61,103 bases of DNA, from positions 1 through 61,103 of the forward strand of contig JAQUWY010000008.1 of the NCBI GenBank assembly GCA_028692655.1, given 5' to 3'. The first letter of the stretch is position 1, and each line of letters opens with the position of its first letter. This stretch comes from Candidatus Omnitrophota bacterium (lineage in GTDB: Bacteria > Omnitrophota > Gorgyraeia > Duberdicusellales > 4484-171). A program made the position numbers and the translations under genes. The notes below the pieces were generated by a model, which did no database searches, was not told the origin of the DNA, and was given only the letters and a program-made list of their open reading frames with translations. Below, in pieces: positions 19,491-28,206 of this stretch.

Positions 19491-20279
19491 TTATAAATCT
19501 AGTTTTGACACAAAATCAAGAAATTTTCCTACCTCGGAAGTATTCTTTAAGAAATATTCGGCAGCTGAAAGTTTACTTTTCCCTACACGGATACCGATAT
19601 CCCTCCTGTCAAGGTTTTTAAAAATATCTTCATCTGTTAGGTCGTCGCCGACGAATACCGTAATATCATTATTTTTCTTATTTATTTTTTTATAAAAGAA
19701 CTTTACAGCATCAAACTTACCAAAAGAAACCCTGGGAACAACCTCTATGACTTTTTTGCCGTATTTGAGCCGTAAGCCGCCTGCCCTACGAACATCGGAG
19801 ACATTATCCTTTACCTCTTTAACTACCCTCCGAGCCTGAGAAAAAGTCATATTCCTGTAGTGGATTGAAAATGTAAAAGGTTTGTCTTCATAAATAACTC
19901 CCGGAAACCTTTTAAACGCCGTTTTTATCCTTCTTTTTACAATACCGAGAAGTTTACCGGATGAACCTTTAGCTATTTTCGGTATAATAAATTTCTTACC
20001 CCTGAAAAATATCTCGGCCCCGTGGCTTCCGGCAAAAAAGAGGTTTTTTACCCCTGTCTTTTCACGGACATCTTTAAGGCTCCTGCCGCTTATTATACCT
20101 ATCAATATTTTCTTCCTTTTCAACAGGCATTCAAGCTTCTTTTTTATTACAGGCGGCATCTTTGCTAATGAAGGATTTTTTACTATGGGAGCAAGCGTGC
20201 CGTCATAATCAAGCAAGAGAAACACTCTGCGGGCATTTTTAAATAACTTATTTAAATCCTGGCTGAAAAAATATTTCAT
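19491..20279 (-). CDS. otsB: Trehalose-6-phosphate phosphatase
   Basis: A HAD-family phosphatase that releases trehalose from trehalose-6-phosphate. The 262 residues match OtsB. LLLDYDGTLAP holds the DXD catalytic pair (Asp24, Asp26); GIISGRSLKDV, AGSHGAEI, Lys-containing GKKVIEVVP and FVGDDLTDEDIF complete the HAD and TPP motifs. It is 63 bases downstream of otsA, its pathway partner. Confidence 0.94.
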   Translation of the reverse strand: MKYFFSQDLNKLFKNARRVFLLLDYDGTLAPIVKNPSLAKMPPVIKKKLECLLKRKKILIGIISGRSLKDVREKTGVKNLFFAGSHGAEIFFRGKKFIIPKIAKGSSGKLLGIVKRRIKTAFKRFPGVIYEDKPFTFSIHYRNMTFSQARRVVKEVKDNVSDVRRAGGLRLKYGKKVIEVVPRVSFGKFDAVKFFYKKINKKNNDITVFVGDDLTDEDIFKNLDRRDIGIRVGKSKLSAAEYFLKNTSEVGKFLDFVSKLDL

Positions 20280-20342
20280 AATCCTATAGGCATGCTGAGA
20301 GGCTGGATGATTACTTTTTCTGGTACCGATGAATTCTAAACC

Positions 20343-21815
20343 TTATTCCTCCTGAACAATTCCAGAAGCAATTTTTCCAATCCACTTCCAGATATCATTA
20401 CGATGAACTAATTGCTGAAGCTGTTTCCTGTATTTTTTCCTTTCGGCCTCAGGCATATTGAGAGCTTTAAAAATAACATTGCTTGTTTCTTCAATATGGT
20501 AAGGATTTATTAACAGGGCGTTCTTTAGTTCCCTGCTGGCTCCGGTAAATTTACTCAGCACCAATACCCCCTCTTTCTCACTTTTCACCGAAATAAACTC
20601 TTTCGCCACCAGGTTCATACCGTCATGCAGAGAACTGACCACGCAAACATCGGCTATTTTATAGAAAGCTAAAACCTCTTTGAAATCAAGGTGCCGGCGT
20701 AAAAAAATTATCGGTTTCCAATACTTTCTTGAGTGTTTAAAATTTACCTCTTCAACCAAAGTGTTCACACTTTCATTCAAGTGCTTATACTGGCTAAGGT
20801 GTATGCGGGAAATTTCTCCCATTTGCACAAAAACTACCTTTTCTTTCAATTCCGGATGCATATCCAGGAGTTTATCAACAGCTTTTATTCTTTCAATAAT
20901 ACCCTTAGTATAATCAATACGGTCTAAGCCGATTATGATTTTTTTGTCCTGGAGGCCGAATTCTTCTTTTAGAGATGACGCTAAAGTTTTGACTTGCTCT
21001 TCTCCCGACACAGAGTTAATTCCCTCGAAATCAACACTTATGGGATAACCCCTGACGAACGTTTCATGCCCCTTATAGTGCACGGACTGATGTTCTTTAT
21101 TTATTTTTGCTTCCATTTCGTTAGCTACGGCGTCAAAAAAGTTATTGCAGAAGTAGCGTATCTGAAAACCCAGCGTATCATATGAAAGTAAACCGGCTAA
21201 TAACTCCTGGCGCTGCGGTAATATCCGAAAAACATCGTAAGTCGGCCAGGGTATGTGCCAGAATAAAAGCGTTGTTACTTGCGGCAGCATCTCTTTTAAA
21301 TATTTACTTACCAGGGCAAGATGATAATCTTGAACGAAAACTATAGCTTTTTTACCTTTGATTTCATTGTAGATGCTCTGGGCAAATTTTTTGTTTACCT
21401 GTTTATACACCTTCCAGTGCTCATTACTGAAGCTAGGTTTCATAAAAACAAGATGCGATAACGGCCATAAACCCTGGTTGGAATAACCATAGTAATAACC
21501 AATGTTCTCTTCTTTATTCAGCCATATATATTTAACCTCGTAAGAAGGGTCATTGGACGGGACTCTAACTTTAGAATTCTTAGCCACAAGCCTGTCTGCC
21601 TCTCCGCTGCCGCAACAAACCCACAGGCCTCTTAACTCTCTCATAATCGGATCTAAAGCCGTTACTACCCCTCCCGGGCCCCGGGTACATTCTATTTTGC
21701 CCCGGAACATCTTATGAATATACGGCTGACGATTGGATACTACAACAAAAGTATAATCCGATAGCCTGTCTCTCATAAAATTTAAAACATTTTTTTTACT
21801 CCAGGCTCTAATCAC
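20343..21815 (-). CDS. otsA: Trehalose-6-phosphate synthase (GT20)
   Basis: It joins a nucleotide-activated glucose and glucose-6-phosphate. The 490-residue protein has FVVVSNRQPYI, RGPGGVVTALDPIM (donor glycine loop), VQDYHLALVSKYL, FWHIPWPTYDVFRILP, GLDRIDYTKGI and DGMNLVAKEFIS. The GTG start at 21815 overlaps the preceding GT4 stop by 8 bases. A 15-residue N-terminal segment precedes the family core. With otsB this is a complete trehalose pathway for osmoprotection or storage. Confidence 0.95.
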   Translation of the reverse strand: MIRAWSKKNVLNFMRDRLSDYTFVVVSNRQPYIHKMFRGKIECTRGPGGVVTALDPIMRELRGLWVCCGSGEADRLVAKNSKVRVPSNDPSYEVKYIWLNKEENIGYYYGYSNQGLWPLSHLVFMKPSFSNEHWKVYKQVNKKFAQSIYNEIKGKKAIVFVQDYHLALVSKYLKEMLPQVTTLLFWHIPWPTYDVFRILPQRQELLAGLLSYDTLGFQIRYFCNNFFDAVANEMEAKINKEHQSVHYKGHETFVRGYPISVDFEGINSVSGEEQVKTLASSLKEEFGLQDKKIIIGLDRIDYTKGIIERIKAVDKLLDMHPELKEKVVFVQMGEISRIHLSQYKHLNESVNTLVEEVNFKHSRKYWKPIIFLRRHLDFKEVLAFYKIADVCVVSSLHDGMNLVAKEFISVKSEKEGVLVLSKFTGASRELKNALLINPYHIEETSNVIFKALNMPEAERKKYRKQLQQLVHRNDIWKWIGKIASGIVQEE

Positions 21816-23001
21816 AATCTGCCTCCAATACTTTCCTATAAACTGCTATCGTATCCTGGGTTACTTTCTGTTTAGTATACTGGGATTCAACAATTTGCCG
21901 GCCCGTGTATCCAAACCGGCGTTTAAGCTTAACATCTTCTAAGAGCTGAGATATTTTAGCCGCCAGAGCTTCAAAATCTCTCACCGGAACAATAAATCCG
22001 TTTATCCCGTCCTTGATTACTTCCGGCATCCCGCCGGCATTAGTAACTACCATAGGCTTTGCCATAGCCATAGCTTCAAGCATAGTGAGGCCGAAAGGTT
22101 CCGGCCCTGTTGAGGGATACAGACATATCTCACTAAGCTCATACAGCTCCTTAACTTCATCCAAAGAATACATATCTATTAAAACTTTATCTTTTAAGCC
22201 AAAATGCTCTATGAGGTTTACCATATAAGCTATATCTTTCTGCTGGCTGCCCCCCCAGTCAATAATATTTTTGGACCCTGCCAGGACCAGCATAACATCG
22301 GGAAACATTTGAATAACTAAATTTATCGCTTTTATGCTTGTGTCACACCCCTTGGCCAAACCGATACGGGCCGGATGGAATACGATGCGTTTGCCTTTAA
22401 GTTGAGGGTAAGATTTTAAAATTCCTTCGGTGCTTACCCCCGGCTGAAACTTTTCCTGGTCAATACCGTGATGCACTACAGTTATTTTACGGTCATCGAC
22501 CCCCACTCCGATAATCTCTTTTTTTATAAAATGGCTCACGGCTATAATATGAGCCCAGTTTATTTTTAAAGTAAGTTCTAAAAATAGAAGCTCATCCCAA
22601 ACATTATGAGCGGTAAGAACCAGGGGAATTTTACGTTCCTTGCACATACTATCCAGGATTCTAGTGTGTATCTGGCTGAAATAATGCATATTATGTGCGT
22701 GAACTACATCCGGCTCGTTTTTGTCGAGAAATGTAGAAAAAACTCTCCTGACTTCTTCTTCTAATCCCTGCAAGCCCCTTTTATAGAGCCAGTTTAAATC
22801 CATTAACGGGGTACGGTTGATATCCACGCCCTGATACTTATAGTTACCTTTAACACCCTCAACGGCCCCGGTTAAAAGGCTGGCTTTGTGCCCGCAAGAA
22901 ACAAGCTGCGGCAAAAGAATAGTTAAATGCGTCTCAACGCCTCCGATTATCGGAGGAAAACCCCAATGGAGATGAGCTATTTTAAGTTTTTCTTTATCCA
23001 T
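21808..23001 (-). CDS. Glycosyltransferase family 4, trehalose cluster
   Basis: A 397-residue GT-B retaining glycosyltransferase. GVETHLTILLPQLVSCGHKA, HAHNMHYFSQIH, VVHHGIDQEKFQPG, FHPARIGLAKG and GPEPFGLTMLEAMAMAKPMVV (E-X7-E) are visible. It lies between GH65 (2-base gap) and otsA (8-base overlap), so it works with disaccharide metabolism or a compatible solute. Trehalose synthase TreT and glucosyl-transfer to glycerate are options; sequence alone does not decide. Confidence 0.83.
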   Translation of the reverse strand: MDKEKLKIAHLHWGFPPIIGGVETHLTILLPQLVSCGHKASLLTGAVEGVKGNYKYQGVDINRTPLMDLNWLYKRGLQGLEEEVRRVFSTFLDKNEPDVVHAHNMHYFSQIHTRILDSMCKERKIPLVLTAHNVWDELLFLELTLKINWAHIIAVSHFIKKEIIGVGVDDRKITVVHHGIDQEKFQPGVSTEGILKSYPQLKGKRIVFHPARIGLAKGCDTSIKAINLVIQMFPDVMLVLAGSKNIIDWGGSQQKDIAYMVNLIEHFGLKDKVLIDMYSLDEVKELYELSEICLYPSTGPEPFGLTMLEAMAMAKPMVVTNAGGMPEVIKDGINGFIVPVRDFEALAAKISQLLEDVKLKRRFGYTGRQIVESQYTKQKVTQDTIAVYRKVLEADCD

Positions 23002-23003
23002 AA

Positions 23004-25331
23004 TTAATAGTGCTCCTCTTGCCTCTTACCTGTGGAAGCCTGTTGCTTAAACGTATAGGCTTTATTAATGTTTAAATTAAGAAGTTTATTGAAGATTCCC
23101 AGCTTTATGCTTTTATTTTTTTTAGAAACAGCTTTGACTTTTACCTCTTCGTTTGTCAGCTCCAGTTTAATCAAACAGCCTCTCCAAAAAATGTTAAAAA
23201 TTATTTTCCTCCAGGAAAGCGGCATCCTCGGATTTATAAATAAATTCTCGTGTTTAACTTTGACCCCGGCAAACCCTAAAATCAAGGCTTGCCAGGTGCC
23301 CCCTAAGGAAGCTGCGTGGATACCTTCAAAAGTATTGCCGTAAAGATTGCTTATATCTGCCCGCAAGCTTACATTGAAGAAGCTGTAAGCTTTCTGCAAG
23401 TCCCCTACTTCACAGGCAATCAAAGCATGCATAGGAGCACTTAATGATGACTTATGGACAGTTCGGGAAATGTAAAAATCGTAATTCTTCTTTTTGGTCT
23501 TGAAACTAAAAACATCATCAAGAAGGCACAAGAGCATAAGCACGTCCGCCTGCTTTACGAGTTGAGTCTTGCCTAAATCTTTAGCTTTAAGTTTTGAAGG
23601 AATAAACGGTATGCCGTTTTCATCTGTCTTATCAACCTCTACTTTACGCAGTTTGAAATATCCCTGGAACTGCTCGATAATATTTTTTTTATTAATACTT
23701 ATAAATATTTTTGAAGCAACTTTACGCCAAAATTTTATTTCTTTTTCCTTAAATTCGAGTTTATTCTTGAGCCTTTTATAGATTCTATTTTTCTTTTTTA
23801 ATTCAACCGTCATCTTAGCCGCAATCAAAAGGTTCCACTTAGCCATCATATTTGTAAAAGCATTATTATCTATGCCTACATGGAATTCGTCCGGGCCGAT
23901 AACGCGGTTAATTTCCCACTTACGAGTTTTCTTATTTTCTTTAGCCCGGCTCACCCAGAAACGAGCCGTTTCAATGAGTATCTCGTAACCGTAATTATCC
24001 ATAAATTTGTAGTCGCCGGTAGCCAAATAATATTTATAAACCGCATACGCGACATCTGCGGTTATATGCTGCTCCATCTCATGCGTATGTATGCTGACAA
24101 TCGTCCTATCTATATCTCGAGCCCATTGGGGAGTTTCTTCGGCCCCGGTATCAGCTGATTCCCAAGCGAATTGGGCTCCCTTATAACCATTACCCTTTGC
24201 CAGCTTTCTTGACTCCGGAAGGCATCTGTAGCGGTATAAAAGCATATTTTTTGCGACCTTAGGAAACATAAACAAGTAAAATGGCAAAAGAAATATTTCT
24301 GCGTCCCAGAAAATGTGGCCGCGGTAGCCTTCACCGCTTAATGTCCTGGCTCCAATGCTGGAAAATCCCTGGTTATAACAGCCGCAAATAAGCATATGAT
24401 ATATGTTAAACCTTACATTCTGCTGAATATTAGCAGTACCTTCTATGAGAATATCGGCTCTGGCCCAGATTTTTTCCCAGACTTTTGCGTGCTCCTGAAA
24501 GAGCAGGGAAAAATCACTCCTAAAAGCTTTGTAAAAAATACTGAAAGCGTCTTTTTTTTGAGAAAGAAATTCTTTTCGGCGGGGATAATGCTTAATGCAG
24601 AATACTTTGGTAAAAACAACTGTCCGGCCTTTCTTGAGTTTTAAGCGGAAAATATTATCATTGGCAATTACCTTTTTACCGTTAATTTTATAATAGAAAC
24701 CAGCCCAATAAACAATTGTGTGTTTTTTTTCGAAGGTATCAGCCACGAGATATCCGGCTGAGCGCTGCTGCCCTAATTCCCGTATCCTAAAGTGCTTCTT
24801 TCTGCCTTCGCTCAAAATTCCGGCATTGGAAACTGAGGTATCTATTCCTGTACTGATATCAGCCAAACAGGTTGAATCAAGAGCGGTAAGAGCAATTTGG
24901 ACCACGCCTATATTTCTGTTGCTTTGAGATAAAAAACGAACCGATTGGTAATCATAACGCCTGCCCTTATTATCCTTATATACGGTACGCCTGGCCAAAA
25001 CCGCCTTTTTCATATTAAGCACCCTTTTGTGCTCAAGAACATCCATGGCAATTGCATCTAGCTTTTCACCCTCAATAGTGAATTGAAAATTTACAGGATT
25101 TGGCAGGTTTACCAGCTCGCTCACCTGAGAAGCCATTTTATCGTAAATACCGCAGAGAAAAGTGCCGGGACGGCAATCATAAGGAATCTCTTCGTAAATG
25201 CCCCTTGTTCCCATATAACCGTTACCTAAGGAAAACTGAGACTCCCGAATTCCCTGCAGGCCTTTGACCCATTCAGTCTCTTTTATAAGCCAATAGTCAT
25301 CTTTGGCATGTCCGGAAAAAATGTCTTTCAT
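23004..25331 (-). CDS. GH65 alpha-glucoside phosphorylase (trehalose, kojibiose, nigerose or maltose phosphorylase)
   Basis: A cytosolic inverting phosphorylase of 775 residues giving beta-glucose-1-phosphate. The N-terminal beta-sandwich starts with RESQFSLGNGYMGTRGIYEE; the (alpha/alpha)6 barrel has GHIFWDAEIFLLPFY, the general acid Glu482 in IGPDEFHVGIDNNAFTN, TQLVKQADVLMLLC and a C-terminal EGIHAASLGGTWQA. The stop of the beta-phosphoglucomutase gene overlaps its start by 4 bases, the classic pairing. Beside otsAB, trehalose or kojibiose are the best substrate guesses. Confidence 0.9.
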   Translation of the reverse strand: MKDIFSGHAKDDYWLIKETEWVKGLQGIRESQFSLGNGYMGTRGIYEEIPYDCRPGTFLCGIYDKMASQVSELVNLPNPVNFQFTIEGEKLDAIAMDVLEHKRVLNMKKAVLARRTVYKDNKGRRYDYQSVRFLSQSNRNIGVVQIALTALDSTCLADISTGIDTSVSNAGILSEGRKKHFRIRELGQQRSAGYLVADTFEKKHTIVYWAGFYYKINGKKVIANDNIFRLKLKKGRTVVFTKVFCIKHYPRRKEFLSQKKDAFSIFYKAFRSDFSLLFQEHAKVWEKIWARADILIEGTANIQQNVRFNIYHMLICGCYNQGFSSIGARTLSGEGYRGHIFWDAEIFLLPFYLFMFPKVAKNMLLYRYRCLPESRKLAKGNGYKGAQFAWESADTGAEETPQWARDIDRTIVSIHTHEMEQHITADVAYAVYKYYLATGDYKFMDNYGYEILIETARFWVSRAKENKKTRKWEINRVIGPDEFHVGIDNNAFTNMMAKWNLLIAAKMTVELKKKNRIYKRLKNKLEFKEKEIKFWRKVASKIFISINKKNIIEQFQGYFKLRKVEVDKTDENGIPFIPSKLKAKDLGKTQLVKQADVLMLLCLLDDVFSFKTKKKNYDFYISRTVHKSSLSAPMHALIACEVGDLQKAYSFFNVSLRADISNLYGNTFEGIHAASLGGTWQALILGFAGVKVKHENLFINPRMPLSWRKIIFNIFWRGCLIKLELTNEEVKVKAVSKKNKSIKLGIFNKLLNLNINKAYTFKQQASTGKRQEEHY

Positions 25332-25978
25332 AAAAATAATCCTTTCAATTCTAAAAGCCCTATCTCTGACAAATCACTTACCACAATATCCGCTTTCGAC
25401 AGCCTTTGGGGACTATCGTAACGGTCAATTCCAACGCATTTCATCGAAGCCTTTTTAGCGGCTTCTACTCCTAAAACAGCGTCTTCAAACACAACGCACC
25501 CTTCATTTCTTAAACCCAACCTTTCCGCTGCCGCCAGAAATATATCCGGCGCAGGTTTCCCTTTTATCCCGTCTTTACCGGTAATTATTGCCTCAAACAA
25601 ATCTATTATTTTAACCTGGCGCAAAATTGAAAGGCAATTCTTACTTGAAGAAATTGCGGCTATTTTTACACTCTCCTCTTTAAGCAAGATTATCAGATCT
25701 AATGTGCTCTGATATACCTCTACCCCCTGAGAATTGAGCAGCTCTAAGAAATAATCTTGTTTAAGACTGGCGGCTTTTTCTAATTCCGGAGGAGACAGCT
25801 GAGTTAAAATAGCTCTGGCTCCATCAATGCGCGGTATCCCGTCAACCTTGTTTTTATAATCTTCAAAGTTTATATCTTTACCGTACTCCCTAAACATCTT
25901 CTGCCAGGCTTTAAAATGCAAAGGAACAGTATTAACGATAACGCCGTCTAAATCGAATATAGCACCTTTAAAACTCAT
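25328..25978 (-). CDS. pgmB: Beta-phosphoglucomutase (HAD superfamily)
   Basis: PgmB turns the beta-glucose-1-phosphate made by GH65 phosphorylases into glucose-6-phosphate. The 216 residues have the catalytic IFDLDGVIVNTVPLHFKAW (nucleophile Asp9, acid-base Asp11), a helical cap (20-90), AAISSSKN, GKPAPDIFLAAAERLG and FEDAVLGVEAAKKA. It is first of the GH65-GT4-otsA-otsB-malQ run and is translationally coupled to GH65. Confidence 0.9.
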   Translation of the reverse strand: MSFKGAIFDLDGVIVNTVPLHFKAWQKMFREYGKDINFEDYKNKVDGIPRIDGARAILTQLSPPELEKAASLKQDYFLELLNSQGVEVYQSTLDLIILLKEESVKIAAISSSKNCLSILRQVKIIDLFEAIITGKDGIKGKPAPDIFLAAAERLGLRNEGCVVFEDAVLGVEAAKKASMKCVGIDRYDSPQRLSKADIVVSDLSEIGLLELKGLFL

Positions 25979-25995
25979 ATTTGCACTCTCAATCT

Positions 25996-26146
25996 CGTAT
26001 ATCGGTAAACGGTTGCGTAGCGCGAAACGTAATTCGTTGAACGTCTATCGTAAAAAAATAATGCAATTAAAAGAAACACTTTGGCGCAACCCATCAACAT
26101 AAGACGCTTCGAGTTGCACAACCTTTCAACGGTTAACGCAATTTAG
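25996..26146. repeat. Diverged copy of the intergenic repeat found beside the oligosaccharyltransferase gene
   Basis: Shares ACGGTTGCGTA, a CGTAATTCGTT-like block and CTTCGAGTTGCACAACC with 50049-50200 and 53375-53515, but alignment is patchy. It fills the 168-base gap between pgmB and the MscS gene. No ORF is apparent. Confidence 0.45.
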
Positions 26147-26791
26147 TCAGGTTTTTCTTTCCTGGCCATAAGTATAATTAATAATTTTACTCTTGCTTAA
26201 ATCTACGTTGGGCATAATTATTATTGCTTTGTCTTGTGCTAAAAACTTAGACCGCCTTATCCCGATTTCAAGAACTTCCACCACTTCCCCGGAAGGTATC
26301 TTGATGGAATCTCCTATTCTAAAAGGCTTATCGATCATTATCATAAACCCAGAAATTATATTGGCTATCGTATCCTGAGCTGCTAAAGCAATAGCCAGAG
26401 AGCTCACTCCTAAAGTAGCGATGAGAGCGTTTATATTGATCCCGTAAAGCGGCAATATTATCAAAAATGCTATAACCCAGACACATATCTTGGATACCCT
26501 CCGAGCCAACGGAATCAGCTCATCATCAAGCCGGGTTTTGGTTTTAGGGGCTATTTTATCCTTATACCAGCAGGCGACCGCTCCGATAGCTCTCTGAAGA
26601 ATAAACACAATTGTTATAATGAGTATAGCAAGTAAATGTTTTTTAAGGCTCTCCTGCAGAGAAATCGGAATATGAACGGACAATTTCAAGCGGTAGAATA
26701 CATATCCTGCTATAAACAATAAAAAGATGCAAACCGGAAAAAATATTTTTTTTGCTATTTCCCAAGAAACTTTTTCAGATGTTTTATGCAT
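26147..26791 (-). CDS. Small-conductance mechanosensitive channel (MscS family)
   Basis: A pore protein that relieves osmotic downshock, in keeping with the nearby trehalose genes. Three transmembrane segments are followed by the pore-lining helix and beta domain: LGVSSLAIALAAQDTIANIISGFMIMIDKPFRIGDSI and EVLEIGIRRSKFLAQDKAIIIMPN. The protein stops soon after the beta domain, lacking the C-terminal alpha/beta cage domain of E. coli MscS. The ATG at 26791 was preferred (214 residues); the frame extends to GTG 26863 but that stretch contains a GGCGGC/GCCGCC hairpin and looks noncoding. Confidence 0.85.
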   Translation of the reverse strand: MHKTSEKVSWEIAKKIFFPVCIFLLFIAGYVFYRLKLSVHIPISLQESLKKHLLAILIITIVFILQRAIGAVACWYKDKIAPKTKTRLDDELIPLARRVSKICVWVIAFLIILPLYGININALIATLGVSSLAIALAAQDTIANIISGFMIMIDKPFRIGDSIKIPSGEVVEVLEIGIRRSKFLAQDKAIIIMPNVDLSKSKIINYTYGQERKT

Positions 26792-26885
26792 ATTTATTAA
26801 AGCTTGTATCCTTCGGCGGCTGTTTGCCGCCGGCAGTAATTTTTTATTATGATATAAACGCACTCTTACAAAACAGGCTGGTAAC

Positions 26886-27257
26886 CTATTTAAAAAATAA
26901 AAGAAGGCTTAACCCTATTAAAATATATACCACGGCTGCACCCCTAAACATTACAACAGGTTTTGAATATAACCACTCCGCTATTTTGGAAGCAGCCTTC
27001 TTCCTTAGAAAAACGAATAGCTTAAAAGCGGCGATAATTCCTATAAGCGCTAAGACTTTAGGCAAAGGCCCTCTTGTCTTAAAGGCTACTGCCAGTAGCG
27101 TTGATAAAATCCCTATAAGAATAAAAAATAGAATTCCCTTTAACTTTTTATTTCCTTTTTTCTGCAAACCTTTCTGCAATAAAGAAGGTTTGAGCAAAAA
27201 GATAATACCGCTGATTATCCAAAGCCAGGCTATAACTTTTAACAGCATATTCCTCAT
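26886..27257 (-). CDS. Small integral membrane protein, unknown function
   Basis: A 123-residue hydrophobic protein with four likely transmembrane helices (about 4-22, 43-61, 67-85, 100-121) and basic loops (KKGNKKLK, RKKAAS). No family was recognised. A TATAAT hexamer (27271-27276 on the minus strand) lies only about 13 bases before the ATG, so the transcript probably has almost no leader. It is divergent from the radical SAM gene and just upstream of the MscS gene, perhaps in one unit. Confidence 0.65.
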   Translation of the reverse strand: MRNMLLKVIAWLWIISGIIFLLKPSLLQKGLQKKGNKKLKGILFFILIGILSTLLAVAFKTRGPLPKVLALIGIIAAFKLFVFLRKKAASKIAEWLYSKPVVMFRGAAVVYILIGLSLLLFFK

Positions 27258-27301
27258 TTTTTTGTAATATATTATAGCACAAGCTGCCCAGAAACAAAAT
27301 G

Positions 27302-27330
27302 TTGACTCTTTATCCGGTTTTACCTAAAAT
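27302..27330 (+). promoter_or_regulatory. Promoter of the radical SAM gene, near-leaderless
   Basis: TTGACT (27302-27307), 17-base spacer, TAAAAT (27325-27330). The expected start of transcription is about 6 bases before the ATG at 27343, and no Shine-Dalgarno sequence is present. Confidence 0.65.
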
Positions 27331-27342
27331 TAACCAATATAT

Positions 27343-28206
27343 ATGTCTCTTATTTCAAAATTCGACCCCTGGAAAAATAAACTCTGCAGCTGCCTTCCTA
27401 AATTGAGCCTTTGCGCTTATACTGGATGCGGCCACGGCTGTATTTATTGTTACGCTTCTTCTTATATATTTGATTTTTTTCGGCCCAGGCCGAAAAAAGA
27501 CTTTTTAGAAAGACTCAAAAGAGAAATAAAAAGAGTCCCTGCCGGGACAACCATTTCTATGGCTAATTCCTCCGACCCATACCAACAGTTAGAGAAAAAA
27601 CTGCGTATAACAAGAGACGGCTTGAAGATATTGGCGAATATCCCTGTAAAAATACTGTTCATCACTAAATCCTGTCTTATAATTCGAGATATAGACATTA
27701 TCCGAAATTTGCTTGGAGCTGTTGTATGCTTTTCCTTTACAACGCTGGATAAAAAGCTGGCGAAAAAGTTAGAACCCGGGGCTCCTGAACCAGAATGCAG
27801 ACTAAAAGCTCTCAGTGTTTTATCCCGTTATGTCCCTACGGCAGCCAGACTAGACCCTCTTGTATGGCCGTTAACCACCTCGGATATTGCCGGGACTATT
27901 AAAATTTTAAAAGCCGCCGGGGCCAAGCAAATAATTACATCTACATACAAAGCAAGACCCCTTAATTTTAAAAAAATGTTTCAAGTTTTTCCCGAATATA
28001 GCAAAATCTGGAAGAAAGCTTACGCTGAAGAAGGAAAAAGTATAGAGGGCTCATGCTATCTTCCTGAAAATAAAAGGAAAAGGTTAATCCAAAAGGTAAG
28101 AGATGCCAGTTTATCCGAAGGAATACTTTTTTCATCCTGCCGGGAAGGCATGGTAAGCCTAAATACAGCTCTTTGCGATGGACAACAGCTTTTTGGCCGG
28201 CTTTGA
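27343..28206 (+). CDS. Radical SAM protein, SplB (spore photoproduct lyase-like) family
   Basis: A 287-residue radical SAM enzyme. The cluster motif is CGHGCIYC with Cys29, Cys33 and Cys36; TISMANSSDPYQQLEKKLRITR follows and matches the SplB-related group (COG1533). It lacks the longer spore photoproduct lyase N-terminus, so DNA repair is not assured. One of only two plus-strand genes; it ends one base before the convergent feoB stop. The substrate is unknown. Confidence 0.85.
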   Translation: MSLISKFDPWKNKLCSCLPKLSLCAYTGCGHGCIYCYASSYIFDFFRPRPKKDFLERLKREIKRVPAGTTISMANSSDPYQQLEKKLRITRDGLKILANIPVKILFITKSCLIIRDIDIIRNLLGAVVCFSFTTLDKKLAKKLEPGAPEPECRLKALSVLSRYVPTAARLDPLVWPLTTSDIAGTIKILKAAGAKQIITSTYKARPLNFKKMFQVFPEYSKIWKKAYAEEGKSIEGSCYLPENKRKRLIQKVRDASLSEGILFSSCREGMVSLNTALCDGQQLFGRL

